DNA of 64,000 bases, from assembly GCA_937967995.1 (NCBI GenBank), contig CALBTB010000010.1, positions 1 through 64,000 on the forward strand, read 5' to 3'. The notes under the pieces are model-generated. The model worked only from the letters and a program-made list of their open reading frames with translations, made no database searches and was not told the origin of the DNA. Source of the DNA: an uncultured Gammaproteobacteria bacterium. Lineage in GTDB: Bacteria; Pseudomonadota; Gammaproteobacteria; UBA6429; Thiohalophilaceae. A program made the position numbers and the translations under genes. Shown here one piece after another: positions 16,400-25,351 of this stretch. The stretch's first letter is position 1; each line of letters starts with the position of its first letter.

Positions 16400-16498
16400 T
16401 CAATCGGCTCCGTTCCGCGCTACAATGGTGTGATACCAACAAAGTGTAAAGAATTATTTAGTGTATGGACAGGAATTATACTTGAGGAAATATAACGC

Positions 16499-17104
16499 AT
16501 GAAACCGTTCCAGGACGCTGCGAAGGACATCATCGAGGCCGGGAAGGTCCTGTATGCCATGGGCATGGTACCGGCGACCAGTGGTAATTTTTCCATGCGA
16601 GTAGAAGGGGGCAATATTGCCGTTACGGTCTCCGGGCGGCATAAAGGGCAATTGACGGCTGATGATGTGATGCTGGTGGATATGCAGGGACAGGCACTGG
16701 ATGACCGGCGCCCCTCGGCGGAAACGGGCCTGCACACACAAATCTATCAGCACATGCCGCATATCAATGCCATCCTGCATCCGCATGCCATGAATGCCAT
16801 TGTGCTGGCCAGGCGAACCGGCGGTGATATTACCCTGTCCAACTATGAATTACTCAAAGCCCTGAAGGGTATCACCACTCACCGGACCAGTGTGTATATT
16901 CCGGTTTTTGAGAATGACCAGGATATTCCCAGACTGGCAGCAAAAGTACAGACGTTTCTGGATGACCATCCACAGGCGTATGCTTATATAATAGATGGCC
17001 ATGGCTTTTATACATGGGGTGAAACCATGGCGGATGCACTACGCCATGTGGAGGCGCTGGACTATTTATTTGCAACCGAATTAAACATGGAGTCAACACG
17101 ATGA
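16499..17104 (+). CDS. mtnB: Methylthioribulose-1-phosphate dehydratase
   Basis: 201 residues. A class II aldolase/adducin-like fold with the zinc-binding H-P-H-A-M-N-A-I (about residues 97-104) and the C-terminal H-G-F-Y-T-W-G (about 165-171); T-S-G-N-F-S-M-R near the start matches the phosphate-binding loop. It dehydrates 5-methylthioribulose-1-phosphate in the methionine salvage pathway. It is the first gene of mtnBDC, overlapping mtnD by 4 bases (ATGA). GAGG lies about 9 bases before the ATG. Confidence 0.95.
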   Translation: MKPFQDAAKDIIEAGKVLYAMGMVPATSGNFSMRVEGGNIAVTVSGRHKGQLTADDVMLVDMQGQALDDRRPSAETGLHTQIYQHMPHINAILHPHAMNAIVLARRTGGDITLSNYELLKALKGITTHRTSVYIPVFENDQDIPRLAAKVQTFLDDHPQAYAYIIDGHGFYTWGETMADALRHVEALDYLFATELNMESTR

Positions 17105-17661
17105 CCACCTTGACCATAACACCGGATGACAACAGTGCTGATGCAAGGACTTTAACGGATTACCAGGACATTACCCGTGAGCTGAATGCAGTGGGTGTGA
17201 TGCTGGAAAAATGGGAAGCGACTCAGCCACTCGCTGCGGATGCCGATCAGGATGCTGTAACGGCGGCTTACGCAGACGAAATTGACAGGCTGAAAAAACA
17301 GTTTTCATTCAAGTCGGTGGATGTGGTCAGCTTACGCCCCGATAATCCCCAGAAGGCGGAGTTTCGAAAAAAGTTTCTGTCAGAACATACCCACGATGAT
17401 TTTGAAATTCGCTTTTTCGTGGATGGCAGCGGTCTGTTTTATCTGCATATCAACAACAAGGTGTACATGATTCTGTGTGAAGCAGGCGACCTGATCAGTG
17501 TACCGGCCAATACTACGCACTGGTTTGATATGGGTGAGAACCCGAACTTCAAATGTATTCGTTTTTTCACCACGGATGAAGGCTGGGTCGGTAAATTTAC
17601 CGGCAGCGATATTGCAACGCGTTTTCCCAATTTTGATGAGCATCGTGCCAGCCTGACATGA
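17101..17661 (+). CDS. mtnD: Acireductone dioxygenase
   Basis: 186 residues, a cupin. The metal ligands are visible as H-T-H-D-D-F-E (two His and one Glu, about residues 97-103) and a third His in N-T-T-H-W-F-D (about 140). It oxidises acireductone to 2-keto-4-methylthiobutyrate and formate with Fe2+; with Ni2+ the family makes an off-pathway product, which is of note because this genome also imports nickel. It overlaps both mtnB and mtnC by 4 bases. Confidence 0.95.
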   Translation: MTTLTITPDDNSADARTLTDYQDITRELNAVGVMLEKWEATQPLAADADQDAVTAAYADEIDRLKKQFSFKSVDVVSLRPDNPQKAEFRKKFLSEHTHDDFEIRFFVDGSGLFYLHINNKVYMILCEAGDLISVPANTTHWFDMGENPNFKCIRFFTTDEGWVGKFTGSDIATRFPNFDEHRASLT

Positions 17662-18335
17662 TCAAGGCTATTATCACGGATATCGAAGGGACGACGAGTT
17701 CCATCAGTTTTGTGCATGACGTTTTGTTTCCTTATGCGCGTCAGCATATTGCCGACTTTGTGCGAGAGCATGCCGAAGACGCGCATGTATCCCCGCATCT
17801 GAATGATGTCCGCGTGAGCGTTGGCAAAGATCTGGATATTGAGGGCATTATTCATCAGCTGCATGACTGGATCGATGCGGATGCCAAGGTGACGCCGCTC
17901 AAGGCCCTGCAGGGACTGATCTGGGAAAAGGGTTATAAGCACGGGGATTTCAAAAGTCATATGTATCCCGATGCCGTAGAGAACCTGAAAAAGTGGCATG
18001 CACAGGGCATCAGGCTGTTTGTTTATTCATCGGGTTCGGTTTACGCACAACAACTGTTATTCGGCCATACTGAATTCGGTGATTTAAATAACCTGTTTGA
18101 AGGGTATTTTGACACGCGCATTGGTGGTAAGAAGGAAGTACAATCGTATGAAACTATTTTGAAGGAGATTCGCCTGAATGGTCAGCAGGTGATGTTTCTT
18201 TCAGATATCGAGGCGGAACTTGCGGCGGCGTCTGCGACAGGCATACACACTTACTGGCTGATCAGGGAAGGGCAGACCAATAGTAATGCCGCGTTTAAAC
18301 AGGTCTCGACGTTTGACGACATAACTATCGAATAA
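17658..18335 (+). CDS. mtnC: Enolase-phosphatase E1
   Basis: 225 residues. A HAD-superfamily phosphatase: motif I appears as D-I-E-G-T-T-S-S at residues 8-15 (nucleophile Asp), motif II as Y-S-S-G-S-V near 120, and motif IV as L-S-D-I-E-A-E-L near 180. It enolises and dephosphorylates 2,3-diketo-5-methylthiopentyl-1-phosphate to acireductone, the substrate of mtnD. Only these three salvage genes are here; mtnA and the MTA-cleaving enzyme are not in the window. Confidence 0.95.
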   Translation: MIKAIITDIEGTTSSISFVHDVLFPYARQHIADFVREHAEDAHVSPHLNDVRVSVGKDLDIEGIIHQLHDWIDADAKVTPLKALQGLIWEKGYKHGDFKSHMYPDAVENLKKWHAQGIRLFVYSSGSVYAQQLLFGHTEFGDLNNLFEGYFDTRIGGKKEVQSYETILKEIRLNGQQVMFLSDIEAELAAASATGIHTYWLIREGQTNSNAAFKQVSTFDDITIE

Positions 18336-18345
18336 GGGGAGAGTC

Positions 18346-18765
18346 ATGGCACAACCGTTTAACTGGGCAAGCTTCGGTGTACGTTTCCTATTTGCATTGA
18401 TCGTGGTCTTTGCAACCTATAACCCGGAAGGGTTTTCATTTTATCACTGGGGCATAAAGGATTTTGCGATTGAACCATTGCGAATTGTGGTTGGGATTGT
18501 ACTGATTATCGGTTGGGTCATTTTTATACGCGCAACCATGCGCTCCCTGGGTGGTGTCGGGCTGATCCTGGTTGCCGCCCTGTGTGCCGCTTTATTGTGG
18601 TTGTTGATTGACTGGGGCTGGATTCCCAGTGACAGCGTCAGGGTAATCAGTTATGCCGCGCTGTTAATCATTACCATGATCCTTGCGGTCGGTATGTCCT
18701 GGTCGCATGTGCGGCGCAGAATTTCCGGACAATATGATATGGATGATGTGGATCAGGAGAATTAA
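18346..18765 (+). CDS. DUF6524-like integral membrane protein
   Basis: 139 residues with four predicted membrane segments (about 10-25, 44-62, 67-88, 98-118). The N-terminus is W-A-S-F-G-V-R-F...T-Y-N-P-E-G-F-S and the C-terminal tail is acidic. The layout and the T-Y-N-P motif recall the small DUF6524 family, assigned from memory and therefore tentative. It lies 10 bases after mtnC with its own GGGGAG site and may be co-transcribed, but a link to methionine salvage is not supported. Confidence 0.7.
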   Translation: MAQPFNWASFGVRFLFALIVVFATYNPEGFSFYHWGIKDFAIEPLRIVVGIVLIIGWVIFIRATMRSLGGVGLILVAALCAALLWLLIDWGWIPSDSVRVISYAALLIITMILAVGMSWSHVRRRISGQYDMDDVDQEN

Positions 18766-18769
18766 TCAA

Positions 18770-18802
18770 AAAAAACCGGTCGGACCAGCAGGTCCGACCG
18801 GT
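18770..18802 (-). terminator. Rho-independent terminator of copAB
   Basis: A perfect 12-bp stem (ACCGGTCGGACC / GGTCCGACCGGT) with a 4-base loop is followed on the minus strand by a run of T. It terminates the copper operon and separates it from the convergent DUF6524-like gene. Confidence 0.9.
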
Positions 18803-18812
18803 TGTAGCTTTA

Positions 18813-19508
18813 TCAGAACCAGGCGCGTATTCCAACGACCAACTGCACGTCATCCGGATCGCCGCCTTCATCACGAACGAAATCGGCGGTACGGCCAAAT
18901 TTCTTTGACCAGTTCACACCGATATACGGTGCAAACTCCCTGACGATTTCGTAACGCAGGCGCAGGCCCAGGTCCATATCCGACAGCCCTGAACCAATAC
19001 CGACTTCTTCATCATTTTTGGTGTGAAGATTGAGTTCGATTTCCGGTGACAGGATGAGTTTCTGGGTAAACAGAATCTCGTACTCTGCATCCAGACGAAA
19101 ACCGACCTGGCCGGATTCGCCGATGAACAGGCTGCTGTCTACTTCAAAGAAGTAGGGCGCAACACCGTTAAAGCCAATCGCAAACCAGTCCCGGTTAGGT
19201 TTGGGTTTGATATCCCGGCGCCAGCCAGTCTGTAAATCCCAGTAGGGCGCAATGGCGCGGCTGTAGAGCAACTGGACTTCGGCTTCCTCCACTTCACCGT
19301 GAACACGTTCACCTTCGGTCTTGATCCAGAATTTATTGAGATCTTTGCCAATCCATGCATCAATATTCCAGACCAGCGGATCGCCATCTTTTGCATCACG
19401 CTTTTCCAGTTGATCGATTTTGACCATGGTCAGCAGCGGGTCATCGTCACTATGGGCATAAGCGGTCGAAGAAAGGGCGATCATCAGAATATAAATCATC
19501 TTTTTCAT
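18813..19508 (-). CDS. copB: Copper resistance outer-membrane protein CopB
   Basis: 231 residues. Signal peptide (about 1-18, cleavage at A-Y-A-H), then an antiparallel beta-barrel typical of CopB (alternating aromatic strands, R-L-R-Y-E-I-V-R-E-F-A-P-Y-I-G-V-N-W, C-terminal R-A-W-F). Family members bind copper at the outer membrane. This copy lacks the Met/His-rich N-terminal repeats found in longer CopB proteins. The start is set at the second Met because GAGGAG, overlapping the copA stop, sits 7 bases before it. Second gene of copA-copB. Confidence 0.9.
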   Translation of the reverse strand: MKKMIYILMIALSSTAYAHSDDDPLLTMVKIDQLEKRDAKDGDPLVWNIDAWIGKDLNKFWIKTEGERVHGEVEEAEVQLLYSRAIAPYWDLQTGWRRDIKPKPNRDWFAIGFNGVAPYFFEVDSSLFIGESGQVGFRLDAEYEILFTQKLILSPEIELNLHTKNDEEVGIGSGLSDMDLGLRLRYEIVREFAPYIGVNWSKKFGRTADFVRDEGGDPDDVQLVVGIRAWF

Positions 19509-19519
19509 GTGCACTCTCC

Positions 19520-21358
19520 TCAACTCACAACAACTTTACGAAACATGCCAGGCATGTGATAAAGCAGATGACAATGATAGGCCCAGCCACCCATGGCATC
19601 GGCAGTCACCAGGTAACTGATCATCGCACCTGGCTGGACAATCACCGTATGCTTGCGCGGTATGTAGTCGGGATCTCCGGTTTCGAGATCACTCCACATG
19701 CCATGCAGGTGGATCGGGTGATTCATCATTGTGTCGTTGATGAGATTGATACGCAGGCGTTCGCCATACTTGAAGTGCAGGGGTTCGGCATCGGCAAACT
19801 TGATACCGTTCATGGACCACATGTAACGGCTCATATTACCGGTCAGATGCAGATTGACTTCGCGTTCCGGTTCCCTGGGGTCCGGTGTTTTATAGAGATT
19901 GCGAATATCCGCATAAGTCAGCACACGACGACCATTGTTGCGTAGTCCAATGCCCGGATCATCGAGCAGGTAACGCGGTGCATCGGCGATCATGTCAACC
20001 TGTGGCCCGCTTTCCGTCGCTGCATGCACAACCGGTTGTTTGGTGCCGAAGCCGGCTTTGCCTGTACCCATGACCATTTTTTGCTTCATTTCGGGACCGG
20101 CATGCATGTCATGACCAGCGTGTTGACTGTTGTCCATTTTCTTCATGTCATGGCCGGCATGCTCGTTTTGCCCGCCATGCGCACTATGGTCCATGCCTTC
20201 CATCGACATACCCATATCGGCGTGACCGAGTATCGGTGCCGAATCCATGTCAGGGACTTCGGCGCTTAGGGAAGGATCCGGTGTCAGAACACCGCGCGCA
20301 TAACCGCTGCGATCGATGGCCTGTGCGAAAATGGTATAGGCGCTGTCCGCTTTGGGTTTAACGATGACGTCATAGGTTTCAGCAACACCAAGGCGAATTT
20401 CCTCAACCGTAACCGGTTCGATGTTCTGACCATCTGCGGCGACGACGGTCATATCCAGCCCCGGTATGCGCAGGTCAAAGAACGTCATAGCCGCGGCATT
20501 GATAATACGCAGGCGAACGGTTTCACCGGGTTTGAATAATCCTAGCCAGCCATCTGCGGGTGTGACCCCATTCATTAGAAATGTGTAGCTGTAACCTGTC
20601 ACGTCGGAGATATCCCGATCTGACATGCGCATCTGGTTCCACATTTCGCGGTCTGCCCAGAATCCACCCCAGCCTTTTTGTTTCAGGTCGTTATAGGTTT
20701 CAAAAACGGTACGCTCGCGGAAATTATAGTAGTGCGACATCTTCTTTAATTTGGCATAGATGTCTTCCGGCTTATCATCACTCCAGTCAGACAGGACGAT
20801 GGCGTAGTCACGATCATAATGGACCGGATCCGATTCTTTCGGATCAATAATGATGGCGCCATAGGCACCGGTCTGCTCCTGAAAACCGGAATGACTGTGA
20901 TACCAGTAAGTACCACTTTGTATGGCAGGGAAGCGATAGGTGAATGTTTCACCCGGCTTGATGCCGGTAAAGCCGTCACTGATGTGCGGTACACCGTCCT
21001 GGCTACTCGGTAAAATCAAACCATGCCAGTGAATGGAGGTGTCTTCCGCCATATTGTTGGTCACGCGCAAGGTAATGTTATCCCCTTCGCGGAAGCGTAA
21101 TACGGGCGCTGGAACAGAACCGTTGATTGCGGTGGCATAGCGTTCCTTACCGGTAAAATTGACCGGCACATTGCTATAGGTCAGATCAAATGTTGGGCCA
21201 TGCAAGATCGTTGGTCCCAGGCGTTGCCGAAGTATGTCGGCCCGGCTGGGTAACGGATTCAATCCCATACCCAATAAGGCTCCACCGGCCGCCAGACCCT
21301 GCACGAAGCGTCGTCGACTGAGGCTGATGGGCGCCTGAATAAGCGATTTGTTTTTCAT
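19520..21358 (-). CDS. copA: Periplasmic multicopper oxidase CopA
   Basis: 612 residues. A Tat signal peptide with S-R-R-R-F-V-Q is followed by three cupredoxin domains. All copper-site motifs are present: H-W-H-G near 108, W-Y-H-S-H near 152, H-P-I-H-L-H-G near 553 and H-C-H-L-L-Y-H-M near 597. A Met/His-rich insertion (about 375-430, repeated M-D-H-S-A-H, H-A-G-H-D-M) is the CopA-specific copper-sequestering region. It oxidises Cu(I) in the periplasm. It is followed 11 bases later by copB. No CopR/CopS two-component genes are in the window. Confidence 0.96.
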   Translation of the reverse strand: MKNKSLIQAPISLSRRRFVQGLAAGGALLGMGLNPLPSRADILRQRLGPTILHGPTFDLTYSNVPVNFTGKERYATAINGSVPAPVLRFREGDNITLRVTNNMAEDTSIHWHGLILPSSQDGVPHISDGFTGIKPGETFTYRFPAIQSGTYWYHSHSGFQEQTGAYGAIIIDPKESDPVHYDRDYAIVLSDWSDDKPEDIYAKLKKMSHYYNFRERTVFETYNDLKQKGWGGFWADREMWNQMRMSDRDISDVTGYSYTFLMNGVTPADGWLGLFKPGETVRLRIINAAAMTFFDLRIPGLDMTVVAADGQNIEPVTVEEIRLGVAETYDVIVKPKADSAYTIFAQAIDRSGYARGVLTPDPSLSAEVPDMDSAPILGHADMGMSMEGMDHSAHGGQNEHAGHDMKKMDNSQHAGHDMHAGPEMKQKMVMGTGKAGFGTKQPVVHAATESGPQVDMIADAPRYLLDDPGIGLRNNGRRVLTYADIRNLYKTPDPREPEREVNLHLTGNMSRYMWSMNGIKFADAEPLHFKYGERLRINLINDTMMNHPIHLHGMWSDLETGDPDYIPRKHTVIVQPGAMISYLVTADAMGGWAYHCHLLYHMPGMFRKVVVS

Positions 21359-21440
21359 TTCAGATACTCCTGAACTGGGTCAACATCAGAATTGTTGACC
21401 GGTTACTAACAGTTATCAGTGATAGAACAGCGGGTAGCTA

Positions 21441-21791
21441 TCAGGAGAGTTGCTTGGGTGGACGATACAACGAATTGGTGAAATGGGGAACAGGTACCTC
21501 ACCCACAATGGCGGGCCCGGTATCATGAAAAGGGCTTAACGCTGAGATGATCTTCGCGGTAACAATGTACGTACAGAATGAACAATGGCCGCTGCTGCAG
21601 TCATGCCCGTTACAGTTGGGGTCTGACTTACATTTGGTGCAGTCAGATTTGGCATCCATCTGTGTCATGCCATTATGTTGCTCATGACCAGATACCGGCT
21701 CGTCGACGGATCCCAGTGCCGGCTGAAGCGGCACCTGCAACAGCAGCACGACGAGAAGATAGGTCAGTATTTTGTATGGCTGATGACGCAT
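21441..21791 (-). CDS. Cys-rich exported protein upstream of copA
   Basis: 116 residues from the Met chosen here; an upstream in-frame start at 21845 would add 18 residues but would place charged sequence before the hydrophobic segment. A signal peptide or anchor (about 9-26) is followed by a segment with eight Cys in about 25 residues (S-D-C-T-K-C-K...C-N-G-H-D-C...H-C-S-F-C), plus His, suiting copper or other soft-metal binding. The C-terminus ends Y-R-P-P-K-Q. Some cop operons have small Cys/His-rich leader proteins; this could be an analogue. No family is confirmed. Confidence 0.65.
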   Translation of the reverse strand: MRHQPYKILTYLLVVLLLQVPLQPALGSVDEPVSGHEQHNGMTQMDAKSDCTKCKSDPNCNGHDCSSGHCSFCTYIVTAKIISALSPFHDTGPAIVGEVPVPHFTNSLYRPPKQLS

Positions 21792-21872
21792 ATTTAGCTT
21801 AACGTTTTTAATCTCTGTGATGACCGCAATATCATTATTTGGCATGACAGGTCGGCAAAAGTTCCTGAAATC

Positions 21873-21949
21873 TGGCGCGCCCGGCAGGAGTCGAACCTGC
21901 GACCTCCGGAATCGGAATCCGACATTCTATCCAGCTGAACTACGGGCGC
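21873..21949 (-). tRNA. tRNA-Arg (anticodon CCG)
   Basis: The 77-nt minus-strand sequence folds as a cloverleaf: acceptor GCGCCCG/CGGGCGC, D arm with AGCTGGATA loop, anticodon stem TCGGA/TCCGG with loop TTCCGAT (anticodon CCG), T arm GCAGG-TTCGACT-CCTGC, discriminator G and an encoded CCA. It reads CGG Arg codons. Confidence 0.96.
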
Positions 21950-22110
21950 CTGGTGGAAGGGGGCCTAGCTTAGCGTGCTCCCCTGAAAACGTCCAATATA
22001 TATAGTGAGAGCATTCCCCATAACCCCACAAAACGATATACTACCCGCAAATTTTAAGGCGGTCTGCTATAAATGCCGTTGAATCAATGAGTTATATTTA
22101 GGAGTGGATT

Positions 22111-22581
22111 GTGAGTACAAAAGATTCGGATTTTTATCGTACCTTTACCCTGGTGATGCTGGGGCTGGGTGTGTTTTTCGTGATTATCATCGTGGCAGCT
22201 AACTGGATTTCCAGCGGCACGAATGACAATACCAATGACCCACGGGTCAAGGCGCAGATTGAAGAAGCCATCAAGCCGGTTGGCAGCGTCAACACCAAAC
22301 AGAGTGCAGCACCGGCCGCCAGTACGGCATCTGCCGGTGGCGCGATTGATGCGCAGAAACTCTATCAACAGGCCTGCTTTGCCTGTCATGGTACAGGCGC
22401 TGCAGGCGCACCAAAGCTGGGTGACAAGGCTGCCTGGAGTGCACGCATTTCCCAGGGAACCGATGCAATGTATAAAAATGCGATCAATGGTAAAGGCGCC
22501 ATGCCACCTAAAGGCGGCAGCCAGTTAAGCGACGAAGAAATGAACGCCGTGGTCGATTATATGATTGCTGAAAGTAAATAA
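22111..22581 (+). CDS. Cytochrome c5-like membrane-anchored c-type cytochrome
   Basis: 156 residues. An N-terminal membrane anchor (about 12-34), an Ala/Ser-rich linker, then a class I cytochrome c domain with heme motif C-F-A-C-H (about 89-93) and a distal Met in K-G-A-M-P-P-K-G (about 128-135). This matches cytochrome c5-type electron carriers feeding terminal oxidases. The start is a GTG with AGGAG 6 bases upstream. A shared bidirectional terminator follows. Confidence 0.92.
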   Translation: MSTKDSDFYRTFTLVMLGLGVFFVIIIVAANWISSGTNDNTNDPRVKAQIEEAIKPVGSVNTKQSAAPAASTASAGGAIDAQKLYQQACFACHGTGAAGAPKLGDKAAWSARISQGTDAMYKNAINGKGAMPPKGGSQLSDEEMNAVVDYMIAESK

Positions 22582-22602
22582 GCTGCTGCAGTTTGTAAAC
22601 GC

Positions 22603-22630
22603 AAAAAGCCACCTTCGGGTGGCTTTTTTT
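22603..22630. terminator. Bidirectional rho-independent terminator
   Basis: AAAAGCCACC-TTCG-GGTGGCTTTT with a UUCG tetraloop, T-run on the plus side and five T on the minus side. It serves both the cytochrome gene and the convergent rep gene, whose stop codon it touches. Confidence 0.93.
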
Positions 22631-24647
22631 ATGTTTCAAATAAAAGGGAGCGCAGGTTTGCCAGATGCTGTTGTCCCTGTTCCATTCGTTCTTCACCGCT
22701 TAGATCACTTTCAACGCCTCGACGTTGTATCAGGTTTTCCGGTAACTCGGACAGAAAACGGCTCGGCGTGTTTTCCGTTGTTTCGCCAAAGCGCTTGCGT
22801 TTCATGGCATAAGACAGGGTCAGGTTTTTACGTGCACGCGTAATACCCACGTAGGCGAGGCGTCGCTCTTCCTCGATGCTCTCTTCTTCAATACTGTTTC
22901 TATGAGGCAGAATATTTTCTTCCATGCCAACCAGGTAGACGTAATTAAATTCCAGGCCCTTGGCGGCATGTAATGTCATCAGGTTAACGACATTGTTATC
23001 AGCATTGTCTTCCTTATCCCGTTCCATGACATCCGCCAGGGTCAGTTTGGCAACAATGTCTTCAAGCGTAGCACTTAAATCCTGGTGACACAGTCGATCG
23101 ATCCATTCATATAATTCGTTGACGTTATTAATTTTTCGCTGCGCCTGGATTTCATCCGGATTTGTATCACGCAACCAGTCCTCGTATTGCAGATCATCAA
23201 TAATTCGCTTAAACAGTTTTGCCGGATTCATGTGTTCAATCTGTCGGGCGGTATTCTCCAGCCAGTTTTTTAAATCGACGATACTGCGACAGGCGCGTGG
23301 GGTGAGGTGATCACGGAGTTCCGGTAAGTCCACTGCCTCCAGTAATGCACAGCACTGACTGGCCGCAAAGGCCACCAGTTTCTGGACAGACGTTGTTCCC
23401 AGCTCGCGCCGGGGAGTATTAATAATTCTTAGCAGGGCGTTATCATCGGTTGGATTACAGACAATGCGCAGGTAAGCCATGATGTCCTTGATCTCACCGA
23501 GCGCAAAAAAGGACAGGCCTCCGCTCAGGTAATAAGGAATATTTTTCTCGCGTAATTGCTGTTCCAGCAGGCGGGACTGATGATTGCTGCGATACAAAAT
23601 CGCGTAGTCAGAAAATCGGGTACGGTTGGTGAACATATGATGCTGTAAATTGGCAACGACCGATTCAGCCTCACGTTCGTCATCTTCACAGCTCAGTATC
23701 GTAATGGGATCACCGGCACCGAACTGGCTCCAGAGTCGTTTATCGAAAATATGCGGGTTGTTGGCGATGAGGTGATTTGCGGCAGTGAGGATATTGCCGG
23801 TAGATCGGTAATTCTGTTCCAGCGCAATCACTTCCAGGCGCGGAAAGTCTTTTTGCAGTTGGGTCAGGTTTTCGGGTCGGGCACCACGCCAGGCGTAGAT
23901 CGATTGATCATCATCACCCACGACGGTAAAGGGCGTGACCTTTCCGGCCAGTTGTTTTATCAGCTCATACTGGCTGGTGTTGGTGTCCTGATATTCATCG
24001 ACCAGAATATGGCGTATCCGGTTTTGTTTCTGATCACGATACTCCATATCGCTCAGTAACAACTGCACCGGCTTGACGATGAGATCGTCAAAATCCATGG
24101 CGTTATAGGCGCAGAGCGCATCTTCGTATTTTTTATATACCTGTACAGCCGTCAGGCTCAGCGGATCGGCATGAGACTGGTTTTCAAGCTGGTCGATACC
24201 AATTAATAACTGTTTCCAGTTGCTGATTGTCCACTGGATTTTTTCCGACAGGTTACCCGGGTCTCCGTAGTCGCGTCGCATGATGTCCTTGATCAGGGAC
24301 AGGGAGTCACTTGCATCATAGATGGTAAAACCCCGTTTGCGTGCAAAGCGTTCTGGGTTTTCGCGAATCAGTTTCAGGCCGAGTGTATGAAAGGTGGAAA
24401 TATGAATTTCGCGGGCCGTTTTTTCATCGAGTAACCGTGCGACGCGGGTCTTCATTTCACGTGCTGCCTTGTTTGTAAACGTCACGGCGATGATTGAAGC
24501 AGGTGAGTAATGGCGTTGCTGAATCAGGTAGGCAATCTTTTCTGTCAGTACACTGGTTTTGCCGCTACCGGCACCGGCGAGAACCAACAGGGGTGAGGAG
24601 TCATGCATGACGGCCCGTTTCTGGACCTGGTTAAGCGTGTACGGCAT
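22629..24647 (-). CDS. rep: ATP-dependent DNA helicase Rep (UvrD/Rep superfamily 1)
   Basis: 672 residues, full length for Rep. Walker A is A-G-A-G-S-G-K-T near residue 25, motif Ia A-V-T-F-T-N-K-A-A-R-E-M, Walker B V-D-E-Y-Q-D-T-N, motif III G-D-D-D-Q-S-I-Y-A-W-R-G-A, motif IV E-Q-N-Y-R-S, motif V T-L-H-A-A-K-G-L-E-F, motif VI G-I-T-R-A-R. It is a 3'-5' helicase that removes roadblocks ahead of the fork and assists restart with PriA. The start at the ATG is preferred to a GTG two codons earlier. Confidence 0.95.
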   Translation of the reverse strand: MPYTLNQVQKRAVMHDSSPLLVLAGAGSGKTSVLTEKIAYLIQQRHYSPASIIAVTFTNKAAREMKTRVARLLDEKTAREIHISTFHTLGLKLIRENPERFARKRGFTIYDASDSLSLIKDIMRRDYGDPGNLSEKIQWTISNWKQLLIGIDQLENQSHADPLSLTAVQVYKKYEDALCAYNAMDFDDLIVKPVQLLLSDMEYRDQKQNRIRHILVDEYQDTNTSQYELIKQLAGKVTPFTVVGDDDQSIYAWRGARPENLTQLQKDFPRLEVIALEQNYRSTGNILTAANHLIANNPHIFDKRLWSQFGAGDPITILSCEDDEREAESVVANLQHHMFTNRTRFSDYAILYRSNHQSRLLEQQLREKNIPYYLSGGLSFFALGEIKDIMAYLRIVCNPTDDNALLRIINTPRRELGTTSVQKLVAFAASQCCALLEAVDLPELRDHLTPRACRSIVDLKNWLENTARQIEHMNPAKLFKRIIDDLQYEDWLRDTNPDEIQAQRKINNVNELYEWIDRLCHQDLSATLEDIVAKLTLADVMERDKEDNADNNVVNLMTLHAAKGLEFNYVYLVGMEENILPHRNSIEEESIEEERRLAYVGITRARKNLTLSYAMKRKRFGETTENTPSRFLSELPENLIQRRGVESDLSGEERMEQGQQHLANLRSLLFET

Positions 24648-24698
24648 GGTCACTCATTGTATTTATCTGGCGAGATTTGTCGATCTTGACTTTACAGC

Positions 24699-25235
24699 TT
24701 ATTTATATTCCATGATCAGTCTTGTGGCTGCGGGGGTGGTGTTTGCCAGGTCGTGTTCGCCGGTACTAATCGACAGGATAAGGCGGTTACAGAGATAGTG
24801 TTGCTGCTTGCGGGGTTTCTGGCTGAAGTCCTGTTCAAAGGTAGTGACCTGGCTGGAAATCAAGGTGTCTATTTCAAGCGCCAGTTTCTCTGCGGCGAAG
24901 GGGGAATTTAGCTGACGGACATTTTGTAACACGGTTTCACTCACTCGACTGGTCTTATCCAGTATCGGTTGATTGGTTAGTTGCCATTGGTGGAGTGCTT
25001 CGCTGGCAGATTCACGTAAATGTTGATAGCGATCGGCACATAAGTTCAGGGTGCGTTGAATTCGTTGTGCCTGCAGGCGCAATTTTCCAACCGCATGCAG
25101 ATTGGCCTGTGCTTGTGCGTAGCCAGCTAGCCCGTTTTCAGCAGTTTGTCCTGCTTGCGTTGAAACCGGTATCAGCGGTAACAAAAAACAGACAATCAGC
25201 ATTGTTCTGTTAAAAATTGTTATACGGTAACTCAT
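24699..25235 (-). CDS. Exported helical hypothetical protein
   Basis: About 178 residues. A hydrophobic signal segment (about 10-28, cleavage near T-Q-A) precedes a mostly helical domain rich in Gln/Leu/Ala (repeated A-Q-A-Q, L-R-L-Q-A-Q-R-I-Q-R) with two Cys (L-N-L-C-A and Y-L-C-N-R). I recognise no family; the pattern recalls periplasmic ligand-binding four-helix domains such as those of type IV pilus methyl-accepting sensors, but this is weak. The start is uncertain: a TTG lies 9 codons upstream and no clear SD is seen for either. Confidence 0.6.
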   Translation of the reverse strand: MSYRITIFNRTMLIVCFLLPLIPVSTQAGQTAENGLAGYAQAQANLHAVGKLRLQAQRIQRTLNLCADRYQHLRESASEALHQWQLTNQPILDKTSRVSETVLQNVRQLNSPFAAEKLALEIDTLISSQVTTFEQDFSQKPRKQQHYLCNRLILSISTGEHDLANTTPAATRLIMEYK

Positions 25236-25351
25236 TGAAAAACAGGAATAATTATTGGTCAATCAGTCTGCCACAAAAGCACGGTAAATCACATTGTTAT
25301 GTTATATTATGGTTAATAACAGGGTGTGAATATAATAAGAAGTAAAGGATC

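Noticed and set aside
21817..22005. Plus-strand open frame across the tRNA-Arg gene
   Set aside because: It is the antisense translation of a tRNA (the familiar G-R-S-R-T-C-D-L-R pattern), a well-known annotation artefact.
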